Source of the DNA: Pseudomonas californiensis
GTDB lineage: Bacteria > Pseudomonadota > Gammaproteobacteria > Pseudomonadales > Pseudomonadaceae
Direction of reading: 5' to 3'
Assembly: GCF_021147775.1 (NCBI RefSeq)
Contig: NZ_JAGTPK010000008.1
Location: 156,805 to 220,804, forward strand
DNA length: 64,000 nucleotides
Made by a program: the position numbers and the translations under genes. Below, one piece after another: positions 29,853-39,866 of this stretch; the first letter of the stretch is position 1; the number at the start of each line of letters is the position of its first letter. The notes beneath the pieces were generated by a model. The model was given only the letters and a program-made list of their open reading frames with translations. It was not told the DNA's origin and ran no database searches.

Positions 29853-30053
29853 TCAACGATAAAGAGGCAGCGCCAGCGCGCCGAAAATGCAGACGAACAG
29901 ACTCAGACGCAGCAGCGCCGGATGCCAGAAATGGCGGTACAGGTCGAACCCGGCCAAGGTGCGATCCAGAGCCCAGGCCAGCGCAGTGGCAACCACAAAC
30001 ACCAGGGTCAGCGTCGGCATGTAAAGACCGTGGAAAGCGATTTCACGCGGCAT
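29853..30053 (-). CDS. DUF1656 small inner-membrane protein (AaeX-like)
   Basis: This 66-residue protein with two membrane helices starts M-P-R-E-I-A-F-H-G-L-Y-M-P, the usual DUF1656 beginning. Such proteins accompany AaeA/AaeB-type aromatic acid exporters. Its start overlaps the 3' end of the FUSC gene by 11 bp, and the HlyD gene follows 22 bp later. Confidence 0.88.
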   Translation of the reverse strand: MPREIAFHGLYMPTLTLVFVVATALAWALDRTLAGFDLYRHFWHPALLRLSLFVCIFGALALPLYR

Positions 30054-32283
30054 GGGTAATTCCTGAAGGCCCTGGGTCCCGGCCATAGGCCAGCAAAGGC
30101 GATTGCGGGTCCAGTAATGAGGTGCGGATGAAGTGCAGGTAGCTTCTGACCCGGCGCAACACAGAGGTATCAAAGTGCGACGCGAAGGGCTCATCGGCCT
30201 CCTGTGCACGGTTGATCGCGTGATCCACCGCCAACAGGCAGCGTTGCAGGTTGTAAACGTCGGGCTGGATAAACAGGCGAACCAGCGCGCGGCCCATCAC
30301 ACGTAACGCGATGCGCCAGGGTTGGTAGGCCGCGTAGCTGGGGTGCACCGGCAGCATGGCCTGCTCGTGACGCAGTTCGATGATCGCGTGACCTGTTTCG
30401 AGCACCACAAACATCCAGCGCAACAGCTCGCGCTGCACCAGCGGTTTGGCGACAGCCAGGCCGTATGCCTGATGCATAAGGTCGCGGGTCTGGCTTTCGA
30501 AACGTGAACCCAGCCGGTTCAACGGCGCACTGATTGCAAACACCACTTGCTGACGCAAAGCCTGCTCAAGGCGCTGCCACATCCAGCGGCTGTTGGGCGG
30601 CAGGATGACTGCGCCCGCCGCTGCGCAAAACAGCATGCCAATGATCATCGCGATGTAGTCGTTGATAAAGGTATAGGGGTCATACAGCGTGAGGTTATCC
30701 GGCACCGAGCCGATGCTGAAGAAAATCAGCAGGCCCAGCCCGTAGCCAGACCATTGCGGGCGTGAGCCGAGAAAGGCGCCGAACATGAAGACCGGCGCCA
30801 GCAGCACGCACAGCAGGGGGAAACCGTCGATGTACGGGAACAGAAAGAAGGTTTCGACAAACCCCAGGACCGCACCCAGCAGCGTGCCGCAGGCCATCCG
30901 AAAGGACAGGCGTGTCGGGTTGTCGGTTGTCGAGGACAGCGCGACCGTCGCTGCCGAGGCCAGGGTCATGAACGCGCCACTGGGCCAGGCGGTCAGCACC
31001 CAGTAAGCGCTCATCAGGGCCACGACGCAGGCAGCACGAGCGCCTGCGGCCAGCGCTGTCATCCAGTGGGTCCGCGACTCGAACCCAGGGTCCCACTGCT
31101 CACGGACATGGTTGTGGTCTGCCAGCGATGCGTGGGTCCGGGCGTAGTTGAGCATGTCGTCGACCAGGCGATACAGCAGCTCGAACGCGGTGTGAAAATC
31201 CAGCCGTTCAGCATCATCGGGGCCAGTCTGCTCAAGCGCCAAGCGATAAAGCCTGACCGCTTCGGGAAATCGAGTTTTGTAACATTCAAGCTCGCTGATC
31301 AACAGCGTCGCGTCACCCGTGGTCAGGGCAATATCGGCAAATGCTTCAAGCAAACCGGCGAGCTGTTCAAGACCCGGCTCAACATGCTGCAGCACCGTGG
31401 TTGCGTGCTCCCGGCGCAGCCTGTCGAGTAATTGATGCAAGGCGTTGAAGCGCGTGGTAATCGTCATGAACTCGCTGTTCATGCGGTTCAAACGACCATT
31501 GCGTCGTCGCATGTGCGGGTCTTCGAACACTGTGACGCTGCGCATCCCCTCAAGGCCAATGGCTTCTGCAACGAAGCGTACGTTGCCGGTTTCAAAAGCA
31601 GTCTGCGTGTGACTGCCGCGCAAACCGTCGACAACGAAGCGGGCAAACACGCCGAAACGTTGATACAGCGCGTTGCGCATGGCAGCGCTGGAGCTTTGCG
31701 GCAGGATGGCGGCAGTCACTGCGGTGGAACACAGAATGCCCAGAGTAATTTCCAGTACCCGCCAGACCGCCGCCATGAACGAACCTTCCGGGTGAGCCAG
31801 TGCAGGCAGGCCGACCATCGCCGCGGTGTAGCCTGCCAGCACGAAACCGTAGGCCCGAAAGTTGCGATAACGTGCCGCGCCCGCCGCGCAGAGCCCGACC
31901 CACAGCGCCAGGCAACCCAGAAAAGGCACCGAGTTCTGCGCGAACAACGCCATCAACAGCACCATCATCGCTGACCCCGCCAGCGTGCCCAGCAAGCGAT
32001 AGAAACTTTTGGCGAACACCTGACCGCTCTGCGGCTGCATGACGATAAATACCGTGATCATCGCGGTGCGTGGCTGTGGCAACTCCAGACGCAGGGCGAG
32101 CCAATAGGTCAGAAACGCCGCGATCAGCACCTTGAAGATGTAGATCCACGTCACCCCGTCGCTGCGCGCCCAACCGTTGAACTCGCGACGCCAGGGCAAG
32201 GCAATGAACCGCTCAAACGATGCGGTCACGAGCGCAAACGTCGCGGGGCGGTGTTTATGAGGCCGAGAACCCTGACCAATCAT
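30043..32283 (-). CDS. FUSC-family inner-membrane exporter (AaeB/FusB-like)
   Basis: This 746-residue transporter has the FUSC architecture of two sets of about five to six membrane helices (residues ~40-180 and ~380-530) separated and followed by cytoplasmic helical regions. Members export aromatic carboxylic acids, fusaric acid and related weak acids. It overlaps the upstream NodT gene by four bases (ATGA) and the DUF1656 gene by 11 bases, so the operon is tightly coupled. The substrate is not known from the sequence. Confidence 0.9.
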   Translation of the reverse strand: MIGQGSRPHKHRPATFALVTASFERFIALPWRREFNGWARSDGVTWIYIFKVLIAAFLTYWLALRLELPQPRTAMITVFIVMQPQSGQVFAKSFYRLLGTLAGSAMMVLLMALFAQNSVPFLGCLALWVGLCAAGAARYRNFRAYGFVLAGYTAAMVGLPALAHPEGSFMAAVWRVLEITLGILCSTAVTAAILPQSSSAAMRNALYQRFGVFARFVVDGLRGSHTQTAFETGNVRFVAEAIGLEGMRSVTVFEDPHMRRRNGRLNRMNSEFMTITTRFNALHQLLDRLRREHATTVLQHVEPGLEQLAGLLEAFADIALTTGDATLLISELECYKTRFPEAVRLYRLALEQTGPDDAERLDFHTAFELLYRLVDDMLNYARTHASLADHNHVREQWDPGFESRTHWMTALAAGARAACVVALMSAYWVLTAWPSGAFMTLASAATVALSSTTDNPTRLSFRMACGTLLGAVLGFVETFFLFPYIDGFPLLCVLLAPVFMFGAFLGSRPQWSGYGLGLLIFFSIGSVPDNLTLYDPYTFINDYIAMIIGMLFCAAAGAVILPPNSRWMWQRLEQALRQQVVFAISAPLNRLGSRFESQTRDLMHQAYGLAVAKPLVQRELLRWMFVVLETGHAIIELRHEQAMLPVHPSYAAYQPWRIALRVMGRALVRLFIQPDVYNLQRCLLAVDHAINRAQEADEPFASHFDTSVLRRVRSYLHFIRTSLLDPQSPLLAYGRDPGPSGITHAA

Positions 32284-33782
32284 CGGTCCAGCACCGCAGG
32301 CGTCTTCGGCGCCAGGGTGCGAGCCTCGACAGGTGCATCATTGCCCGCTGACAGCCCGCCGCCCAGCGCCACCACCAGTTCTGCGTGAACGGCCAGCCTT
32401 TGAGCGTCGACCTGTTGCTGAATCTGCTGCTGACGAAACAACAGTGTTTGTGCGTTGAGCACGTTCAGGTAATCCGTCAGCCCGCGTTGATAAGCGATCA
32501 GTGCAATGTCATAAGTCTTCTGCGCCGCTGCAACGGATTCGGCGGCAAACATCTGCTGTCTGGCCATCGACGCCCGGCGAATCAACTGGTCGGAAATTTT
32601 TTTCAGAGCCATGACCAGCGTCTGGTTGTAGTGCGCCACAGCAAGGTCGTAACCGGCCGACGCCTTGCCCAGTTCCGCCCGCAGGTGCCCACCATCGAAG
32701 ATCGGCAAGCTGATGGCCGGACCGGCCTTGTAGCTGAACTTGCTGCCCGTCAAAAACGCCAGCATGCCACCACCGGTCGCCATGTAGCCCAGACTGGCGC
32801 GCAGGTCGACGTTGGGATAGAAGCCCGCGTGTGCGACTTCAACACCCCGCGCCTGCGCCGCAACCTGCCAACGACTGGCAACCACATCCGGCCGTTGCCC
32901 CAGCAATTGCGCAGGCAATGCCGAAGGCAACCCCGGTTCGACATGCAGCGACAATACAGGCCGCTGCAAGGCAGCACCGTCACCTGGACCTTTGCCCGCC
33001 AACGCCGCCAGCTGATTACGGCTCAGCGCGATGGCTTCTTCAAGTGCATCGATTTGCCGATGCGCTTCTGGCAGCGATGCCTCGGCCTGACTGACTTCGA
33101 AGTGCGTGCCGATCCCCCCGCGCAAGCGACGCTGGGCAAGATCAAGCATCTGTTGCTGCTGAACCAGCATGGCCCTGGCGATATCCAGCCGGGCGAAATT
33201 CAGCGAAAACCGGATGTAGGCGCGAACGACGTTTTCCTGCAATTCGAGCTGTGCCTGACGCTGCTCGGCGGCGCTCATGTGCGCCAGGTCAAGCGCCCGC
33301 TCGCTGGCATTGCGCTCTCGCCCCCACAGGTCCAGCGGATAGCTCAGACCCAGCGAGGCATTGTTGTCCCAGGTGCGACTATCCGCCAATGCCCCTGGGC
33401 CGTAAAACTGATCGCTGGGCCAGCCGTGTCGATCCAGACTGGCCGTGCCTTGAACCTGCAGTGACTCGCCAGACTCGGCAAACCCCGCCATCGACTGCGC
33501 CTCTCGCACACGGGCCGCAGCGATGGCCAGACCCGGACTGCCCAGGGTCGCCAATTCGATCCAGTGATCGAGTTGCGCATCGCCGTAGGCACGCCACCAT
33601 TCAGCCGCCGGCCATTGCGCCTCATGGGCTGCGTTCTGAATGGCCTGATCGGTCGTCAGGTCATCAGGGGACAAAGCGCTGCTCTGGGGTTTGATTCCAG
33701 CTGTGCCGATGCAACCGCCGAGAACGAGTGACAGAATCAGAATACTGAGGGGCTGTAACCCCTGGATGATACGACGCGGCAC
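32280..33782 (-). CDS. NodT-type outer-membrane efflux lipoprotein
   Basis: This 500-residue TolC-like channel of the NodT family starts at a GTG and has a lipobox L-G-G-C with lipidated C24. Two OEP repeats follow (~60-270 and ~280-480), each with long helices and beta segments. It is the first gene of the NodT-FUSC-DUF1656-HlyD operon and is divergent from a LysR regulator gene 186 bp away. The ribosome site is weak. Confidence 0.9.
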   Translation of the reverse strand: MPRRIIQGLQPLSILILSLVLGGCIGTAGIKPQSSALSPDDLTTDQAIQNAAHEAQWPAAEWWRAYGDAQLDHWIELATLGSPGLAIAAARVREAQSMAGFAESGESLQVQGTASLDRHGWPSDQFYGPGALADSRTWDNNASLGLSYPLDLWGRERNASERALDLAHMSAAEQRQAQLELQENVVRAYIRFSLNFARLDIARAMLVQQQQMLDLAQRRLRGGIGTHFEVSQAEASLPEAHRQIDALEEAIALSRNQLAALAGKGPGDGAALQRPVLSLHVEPGLPSALPAQLLGQRPDVVASRWQVAAQARGVEVAHAGFYPNVDLRASLGYMATGGGMLAFLTGSKFSYKAGPAISLPIFDGGHLRAELGKASAGYDLAVAHYNQTLVMALKKISDQLIRRASMARQQMFAAESVAAAQKTYDIALIAYQRGLTDYLNVLNAQTLLFRQQQIQQQVDAQRLAVHAELVVALGGGLSAGNDAPVEARTLAPKTPAVLDR

Positions 33783-33968
33783 AGCTGCGAATTCCCGACC
33801 GGAAGTGAAACGCTCTTCAATGGCGGCGATTCTAGGCGGCGTCTCGTGCAGCGATAAGCGGGGAGTTATGTGAATCTTTGTTACCGAAACGGCGATAATC
33901 CTTTGGTATGGATGTCCTACATCCGTTACTTCATGTCACAATTTGCCGATCTACTGTGAGACATATCC

Positions 33969-34916
33969 ATGGACACCCTGCAAAACATGCGTGCCTTCAG
34001 TTGCGTGGCGCAAGCTGGCAGCTTCACCGCCGCAGCCGCCTTGCTGGACACCACCACGGCCAACGTATCGCGTGCCGTCTCCAATCTGGAGGCGCACCTG
34101 CAGACGCGTCTGCTCAACCGCACCACGCGCCGCATCGCACTGACCGAAGCGGGCAAACGCTACCTGCTGCGCTGTGAACAGATTCTGGCCTCGGTCGAAG
34201 AAGCGGAATCAGAGGCCAGCGATGCCCACGCCCGGCCCGCCGGACAACTGAAGATGCATTCGATGCCCGGTGTCGGTCAGCACTATGTGATCGACGCCAT
34301 CGCCCGCTACCGTCGCAGTCATCCGGACGTGTCGTTTGACCTGACCATGACCAACCGCGTGCCGGATTTGCTGGAGGACGGCTACGACGTGTCGATCGTG
34401 CTGGCCAGCGAACTGCCGGATTCGGGCTTCGTGTCGCAACGCCTGGGCATCACTTACAGCATCGTCTGTGCCTCGCCGGACTACATCAAAACGTTTGGCA
34501 TGGCGCACAAGCCGGCCGACCTGCTGAACCATGCCTGCCTGCGTCTGGTGAGCCCGGTTTTTCCGCTGGAAAAATGGTTGTTCGACGGCCCGGATGGCCA
34601 GGAAATGGTCACCATCAACAGTTCGCCGTTGCTGGTCAATTCCGCAGACGCCATGAAAACCGCGATTTCCAGCGGCATGGGGATCGGTATTCTGCCGATC
34701 TACTCCGCCATCGACGGCTTGCGTAACGGGACGCTGGTGCGCGTGCTGTCCGAGTACCGCTCGCAGGAACTCAACCTGTACGCGATCTACCCATCGCGTC
34801 AGTACCTGGATGCCAAGATCAAGACCTGGGTCGAGTATCTGCGTGGCTCGTTGCCAGAAATACTCGCAGCCGACGAAGCGGATTTGCACGTGCAGGCACT
34901 CAAGGCGATGTCCTGA
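33969..34916 (+). CDS. LysR-family regulator of the efflux operon
   Basis: The 315-residue product has an N-terminal winged helix-turn-helix (residues ~3-62: M-R-A-F-S-C-V-A-Q-A-G-S-F-T-A-A-A-A-L-L) and a periplasmic-binding-like effector domain (~90-300). Divergent orientation to the FUSC efflux operon suggests that it controls it, like AaeR with aaeXAB in E. coli. The shared 186-bp promoter region probably contains its operator, but I could not identify a clean T-N11-A site. Confidence 0.9.
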   Translation: MDTLQNMRAFSCVAQAGSFTAAAALLDTTTANVSRAVSNLEAHLQTRLLNRTTRRIALTEAGKRYLLRCEQILASVEEAESEASDAHARPAGQLKMHSMPGVGQHYVIDAIARYRRSHPDVSFDLTMTNRVPDLLEDGYDVSIVLASELPDSGFVSQRLGITYSIVCASPDYIKTFGMAHKPADLLNHACLRLVSPVFPLEKWLFDGPDGQEMVTINSSPLLVNSADAMKTAISSGMGIGILPIYSAIDGLRNGTLVRVLSEYRSQELNLYAIYPSRQYLDAKIKTWVEYLRGSLPEILAADEADLHVQALKAMS

Positions 34917-35003
34917 CATCGTACAACTGCAAAAAGCGGCTGCCAAAGGGCGGGCAGGAATGTTAGCGTGCTACTCATTCAACCGCTCAAGAGTGACTGT
35001 CCA

Positions 35004-35978
35004 ATGAAAAAAACTGTACTCGCCTTCAGCCGTGTTTCCCCTGCAATGGCCGAGCGCCTGTCGCAAGACTTCACTGTGATCGTGCCCGATCCCAAACAGG
35101 GCGACATCAATGCTCAATTTGAAGAAGCCCTGCCCGATTCCCATGGCTTGATCGGCGCTGGCCGCAAACTGGGTCGCGAACAGCTGGCCAACGCGGCAAA
35201 GCTGGAGGTGGTGTCCAGCATTTCAGTGGGCTATGACAACTACGACGTCGGCTACCTGAGCGAGCGCGGCATCCTGTTGACCAACACCCCGGACGTGCTG
35301 ACCGAAAGCACCGCCGACTTGGGTTTCTCACTGATCATGAGCAGCGCACGCCGGGTCGCCGAGCTGGATGCCTTTACCAAGGCCGGACAGTGGACCCGCA
35401 GCATCGAAGCGCCGCAGTTCGGCACCGATGTGCATGGCAAGACGCTGGGCATCGTCGGCATGGGCAACATTGGTGCTGCCATCGCGCGCCGTGGTCGCCT
35501 GGGTTTCAACATGCCAATCCTGTACACCGGCAACAGCCGCAAGACCGAACTCGAACAGGAGCTGGGCGCGCAATTTCGCAGCCTGGATCAATTGCTGGCC
35601 GAAGCAGATTTCGTCTGCCTGGTGGTGCCGCTCAGCGAAAAGACCAAACACCTGATCGGTCGTCGCGAGCTGGGCCTGATGAAACCTAACGCTATCCTGA
35701 TCAACATCGCCCGTGGCCCGATCGTCGACGAACCAGCGCTGATCGAAGCCCTGCAGAACGGCACCCTTCGCGGTGCGGGTCTGGACGTTTATGAAAAAGA
35801 GCCGCTCAGTGAATCGCCGCTGTTCCAGCTCAAGAACGCGGTGACCCTGCCCCACATCGGCTCGGCCACCACCGAAACCCGCCAGGCCATGGCCGACCGC
35901 GCCTATAACAACCTGCGCAGCGCACTGCTGGGCCAACGCCCACAGGACCTGGTCAACCCGCAGGTATGGAAAGGCTGA
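35004..35978 (+). CDS. D-2-hydroxyacid dehydrogenase (2-ketogluconate/glyoxylate reductase, GhrB/TkrA type)
   Basis: From the ATG at 35004 the protein has 324 residues. It contains the NAD(P)-binding G-M-G-N-I-G motif (~150-155), the active-site arginine in N-I-A-R-G-P-I-V-D-E, the glutamate region L-D-V-Y-E-K-E-P-L and the histidine in L-P-H-I-G-S-A-T. These features fit the cytosolic glyoxylate/hydroxypyruvate/2-ketogluconate reductase branch. It follows the LysR gene by 87 bp and looks monocistronic. An upstream in-frame ATG (34968) has no ribosome site. Confidence 0.88.
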   Translation: MKKTVLAFSRVSPAMAERLSQDFTVIVPDPKQGDINAQFEEALPDSHGLIGAGRKLGREQLANAAKLEVVSSISVGYDNYDVGYLSERGILLTNTPDVLTESTADLGFSLIMSSARRVAELDAFTKAGQWTRSIEAPQFGTDVHGKTLGIVGMGNIGAAIARRGRLGFNMPILYTGNSRKTELEQELGAQFRSLDQLLAEADFVCLVVPLSEKTKHLIGRRELGLMKPNAILINIARGPIVDEPALIEALQNGTLRGAGLDVYEKEPLSESPLFQLKNAVTLPHIGSATTETRQAMADRAYNNLRSALLGQRPQDLVNPQVWKG

Positions 35979-36048
35979 TACCGGTGTTCTGACTCTTTGC
36001 GAGCCCAGGCACTGCCAGGCTCGCGAAGAAGCGTGAATACCCACTGCC

Positions 36049-36948
36049 TCAAGCCAGCTTGCCCGTCGCAACGACGACCGGGGCGGGTTTTCTGAACACC
36101 AGCACATTCCCCACCATCACCAACACCAGCCCCAGCAGGGCCGCAACGGTCCACTGATAGCCTTCGACCCACGCGGATATGTTCAGCGCAACGATCGGGA
36201 ACAACACGGTGCAGTACGCGGCACGCTCCGGTCCCATGCGGCCGACCAGTGTCAGGTAGGCCGTGAAGGCGATGACCGAGCCGGGAATCACCAGAAACAG
36301 CAACGAGCCGATGTAGCGAGTGTTCCATTCAAACGTGAAAGGCGTGCCGCTGAGCAGGCAATAAAAGCCAAGAATGGTCGCGCCGTAAAACATTCCCCAG
36401 GCATTGGTGGTCAATGGGCGCAGCCCGGCTTTCTGCTGCATGCTCGACAGCATGTTGCCCGCCGAGAAGCACAGCGTACCCAGCAATGCCAGACCCAACC
36501 CTATCAGCGTTTCGTGGCTGGCACCGTGGCCGGACAGCTCCGGCCAGAACAGACAAGCCAGCCCCACCAACCCCAGTGCGCCGCCGGCGATGACGTTGCT
36601 GGCAATCTTCTGCCGGAAAAACACACGGGCATTCAGCGCATTCCATAGGGTGGAGGTTGAAAAAACCACCGCGATCAGGCCGCTGGGGATCCATTGACTG
36701 GCGGTGTAGAAACACATGAAGTTGACACAGAACAGACAGACGCCTTGCGCCAGGCAAAGCAGTTGGCCACGGCGATTGACCGGTTGCAGGCGCTTGGTCA
36801 GCAGCAGCAGTGCAAACAGCACCAGGGCGGCCAGCGCAAAACGGTAGACGATCGAAACCGGGATCGCGACCTCGCCCAGCTGAAGCTTCAAGGCAATCCA
36901 GGTGGTGCCCCAGATCAGGACGGTCAGCAGATAAAGCGAGATATTCAT
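36049..36948 (-). CDS. EamA/DMT-family transporter
   Basis: This 299-residue protein has ten predicted membrane helices in two EamA repeats (~5-135 and ~150-285), starting M-N-I-S-L-Y-L-L-T-V-L-I-W-G-T-T-W. Such drug/metabolite transporters export amino acids or metabolites; the substrate is unknown. It is divergent from the AraC regulator gene, which lies 136 bp away and probably controls it. Confidence 0.9.
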   Translation of the reverse strand: MNISLYLLTVLIWGTTWIALKLQLGEVAIPVSIVYRFALAALVLFALLLLTKRLQPVNRRGQLLCLAQGVCLFCVNFMCFYTASQWIPSGLIAVVFSTSTLWNALNARVFFRQKIASNVIAGGALGLVGLACLFWPELSGHGASHETLIGLGLALLGTLCFSAGNMLSSMQQKAGLRPLTTNAWGMFYGATILGFYCLLSGTPFTFEWNTRYIGSLLFLVIPGSVIAFTAYLTLVGRMGPERAAYCTVLFPIVALNISAWVEGYQWTVAALLGLVLVMVGNVLVFRKPAPVVVATGKLA

Positions 36949-37084
36949 ACCGCAGGCTCCTCAATGAGCCATCAGTCTGCTGCTCCGCGATGCCGGACCG
37001 TTTGCATAATCTTGCGCATTTGATCGAGCAAGTGCTGGCAGGCGAGTCTGTCGCGGGTAGGATACGAAGCCTAGAGGAATTGCC

Positions 37085-37975
37085 ATGTCATCCACCAACA
37101 CCATCCAGGTCTTTGAGGCCCTGTACAGCTCGCCCCATGCCCGTCTGGAGCAGAGCGCAACGCTGGGCGACGGTTTGATGGCCGCGTTGTGGAACAACCG
37201 GCATGACTCGCAGGAATATCACGGCCCGACTCACCACACCCTGTCGTGCTACATCGAAGATGGCACGGGCACGTTCCGTCGCGGCAGACCGGATCAGAAG
37301 GGTTCGCCCGGCAAGCTGTGCATATTACCCGCCGGGCATGAGTCAGCCTGGGTGGTGAATGGCGAGATTCGCCTGGCACATCTGTATTTCAGCCCCGAGC
37401 AATTTGCACTGGGCTGCGTCACCCTGCTGGACCGCGAACCGCGCGAGATGCAGCTGCGCGATAACACGTTTCTCGAAGATCCCGCTCAAGCCAGCCGCTT
37501 CCAGCAACTGATCCGTATGAACTGGGCGGAACCCGGCGAGCGTCTGCTGACCAGCAGTCTGGCGCACGAAATGATCAGCCATGCCTTGCTCAGTCAGGTA
37601 GGGATGCGCGATGGACTGCGGCTGAAGGGCGGACTGGCGCCACATCTGCGTCGGCAATTGGTGGACTTCGTCGAAACGCACTTGGCGGATCCCTTGAGCC
37701 TGGGCCAACTGGCGAGTCTGTGCGCACTGTCCGAATACCACTTTGCACGGATGTTCCGTGAAAGCTTTGGCTTGCCGCCGCATCAATACCTGTTGGCGCG
37801 ACGTCTTGAACTGGCGCGCCAGCTACTGCGCAATACAGGCAAAGCGCTGGGTGACATCGCGCTGACGTGCGGTTTTGCCAGCGCCAGCCATTTCAGCAAT
37901 CGATTTCGTCAGGCCATGGGTGCGACACCCGGCGAGTACCGGCTGGCGCTGGCCAACACTCACGTCAGCAACTGA
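37085..37975 (+). CDS. AraC-family transcriptional regulator
   Basis: This 296-residue protein has an N-terminal cupin-like sensing domain and a C-terminal double helix-turn-helix (~195-295) with L-S-L-G-Q-L-A-S-L-C-A-L-S-E-Y-H-F-A-R-M-F and the second motif F-A-S-A-S-H-F-S-N-R-F-R. It is divergent from the EamA transporter gene, its likely target. Its 3' end overlaps the convergent DUF3325 gene by 16 bp. Confidence 0.9.
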   Translation: MSSTNTIQVFEALYSSPHARLEQSATLGDGLMAALWNNRHDSQEYHGPTHHTLSCYIEDGTGTFRRGRPDQKGSPGKLCILPAGHESAWVVNGEIRLAHLYFSPEQFALGCVTLLDREPREMQLRDNTFLEDPAQASRFQQLIRMNWAEPGERLLTSSLAHEMISHALLSQVGMRDGLRLKGGLAPHLRRQLVDFVETHLADPLSLGQLASLCALSEYHFARMFRESFGLPPHQYLLARRLELARQLLRNTGKALGDIALTCGFASASHFSNRFRQAMGATPGEYRLALANTHVSN

Positions 37976-38292
37976 TTCAGGGCCGCCAGCGGGCTGATTA
38001 AGGCGCCACAACCTGCCAGCGTCAGCACCCAACGCGGCCTGAACGGCATCAACGCAACCAGCAGCACGGCACTGCCCATCAATACGGCAAACCACTGGAC
38101 CAACCCGATGGCCCAACCGTCCGCGTCAACCGCTCCCCAACAAGACAGCATCAGAGAACTCCAGCCCATCAGCCTGAGCCACAGCCCGCGCGGCCTGGCC
38201 AGACTGCGTCTGAGCAGCTCGCCATAATGGCGCGGCATCGACAGGCACAGCGCCGTAAACCCCACGTAGCACAGCAAGGCAGCCAGCAGCAT
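37960..38292 (-). CDS. DUF3325 inner-membrane protein of an iron-uptake operon
   Basis: This 110-residue protein has three to four membrane helices and matches the DUF3325 pattern (L-C-Y-V-G-F-T-A-L-C-L-S-M-P-R-H). Such proteins sit beside PepSY membrane proteins and TonB receptors in pseudomonads and probably help in reducing or releasing siderophore-bound iron. It is the third gene of the DUF3649-PepSY-DUF3325 operon; its ATG overlaps the PepSY stop codon (TGATG). Confidence 0.8.
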   Translation of the reverse strand: MLLAALLCYVGFTALCLSMPRHYGELLRRSLARPRGLWLRLMGWSSLMLSCWGAVDADGWAIGLVQWFAVLMGSAVLLVALMPFRPRWVLTLAGCGALISPLAALNQLLT

Positions 38293-39866
38293 CAGTTGGC
38301 CTCCCCTGTGTTGACCGGCATGGGCAAGCCGTCCGTAACCACCGCCGTGCGAGCGGAGTCAGGCTTGAACTTCATCGCGGCCCAGCCAAGAAACAGGCCC
38401 GTCGCCAACGCCGTCAGGTCAAAAGCAGCCAACACCCAGCTCCCCGCCCTCAATGCGCCCAACACATAACCGCTGCTGGTCAGCAGGTCCAGCACTGGCA
38501 ACCCTGCAAACAATAGTGCGCCCAGCCACAGTTGTTCGCGCCACGCACGTTGCCCGCCACGCACCGCTGCGTGCAACAGGGAAACGCCCCAGAGCGTGAA
38601 GAACACGCTGACTTCCCAGTCGGCACGTCCGGCGAACGCGGTTGGCAGCAGCCGATTGGCCCAGAAGAAACCAGCCACGGCGATCATCAGCCCGGACATG
38701 CTGGCGATGTTCAGCACCTCCACCAGTCGCAGTTCCAGAGGCAGCACGCCAGATTTCACGTGTTTGACCTGACGCTTGCCCAGCCACATCACCAGACCGG
38801 TGCCGATCATGGCGGTGCCGGCAATACCAAAAATGAAGTACAGCCAGCGCAGCAACGGCTCGGCAAAATGCCCCACATGCAAACCGTAAATTGCACCGGA
38901 AACCTGCAGCGTCATCGCCCGCTCCGGTGCCTCACTCTGCAACTCGCCCGTAACGCCCTTGAACGTTAGCGCTTCGCCCCGATCAAGCACAATACTGCCC
39001 TTATCGTCGCGAGTGAGCAGAACGGTCGCCGTTGCATCGCCGGGGTTATTGACGATCACCCGAGCCACATGATTGCCGTCCCAACGTTCGGTTGCGGACC
39101 TGACCAGTGGCGCCAGCGCAACAAGCGGCGCTGGCTGGCCTGCGGCCTTGACGCCACCGGGGCCGGGGAACACTTCGCTGTAGAACGCCTGCATGTTGCC
39201 GTAGGCGGTCAGAATGCTCGCCGGCATCACCATCGACATGAAGATCACCAGGCTGCTGTAGGTGATCATCAAGTGGAAAGGCAGCACCAGCACACCCAGC
39301 GCGTTGTGCCCGTCGAGCCATGAACGCTGGCCCTTGCGCGGGCGAAAAGTGAAGAACTCCTTGAAGATCTTCTTGTGAATGATGATGCCGGTGATCAGCG
39401 TGACAAACATCACCATTGCAGCGATGGTCGCCAGCCAGCGTCCCCACGGATAAGGCATCTGCAACTGGTAATGGAAGCGATAGAAGAAGTCGCCGCCACG
39501 CGTGTCGCGCGCCTGTACCTCGTTGCCGGTTTGCGGATCGAGCAGCCTGCGCACGAAATTATTGCGCTGCCCGGCCTTGCCTTCCGGTAACCAGCCAACC
39601 GAAAGGCCCGGATTGCGCTGGTCGGGCAGAGTGATAACCCAGCGCGACGCACCTGCCGCATAAGTTTGCAGGTACGTCTGCGCCAGTTGCACGTTCTGGC
39701 TGGCATCAAGCGTACGCACCGGTATTTCCGGCTGCATCCACTGGGTGATTTCGTCTTTGAAGTAGGAAAGCGTGCCGGTCAGGAAGATCGCGAACAGCAG
39801 CCAGCCAAACAGTAAGCCGATCCAGGTGTGCAACCAGGCCATCGCCTGACGAAATCCCTCTTTCAT
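38292..39866 (-). CDS. PepSY-domain membrane protein, probable siderophore-iron reductase (FpvG-like)
   Basis: The 524-residue product of the ATG at 39866 has PepSY-associated membrane helices (W-L-H-T-W-I-G-L-L-F-G-W-L-L-F near the start, others at ~145-215, ~345 and at the C-terminus) and periplasmic PepSY segments. Conserved histidines in the helices (for example H-T-W and F-H-L-M) suit haem or electron transfer. FpvG, of this class, reduces ferripyoverdine in the periplasm. The start overlaps the DUF3649 stop (ATGA), which favours it over a GTG nine bases upstream. Confidence 0.85.
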   Translation of the reverse strand: MKEGFRQAMAWLHTWIGLLFGWLLFAIFLTGTLSYFKDEITQWMQPEIPVRTLDASQNVQLAQTYLQTYAAGASRWVITLPDQRNPGLSVGWLPEGKAGQRNNFVRRLLDPQTGNEVQARDTRGGDFFYRFHYQLQMPYPWGRWLATIAAMVMFVTLITGIIIHKKIFKEFFTFRPRKGQRSWLDGHNALGVLVLPFHLMITYSSLVIFMSMVMPASILTAYGNMQAFYSEVFPGPGGVKAAGQPAPLVALAPLVRSATERWDGNHVARVIVNNPGDATATVLLTRDDKGSIVLDRGEALTFKGVTGELQSEAPERAMTLQVSGAIYGLHVGHFAEPLLRWLYFIFGIAGTAMIGTGLVMWLGKRQVKHVKSGVLPLELRLVEVLNIASMSGLMIAVAGFFWANRLLPTAFAGRADWEVSVFFTLWGVSLLHAAVRGGQRAWREQLWLGALLFAGLPVLDLLTSSGYVLGALRAGSWVLAAFDLTALATGLFLGWAAMKFKPDSARTAVVTDGLPMPVNTGEAN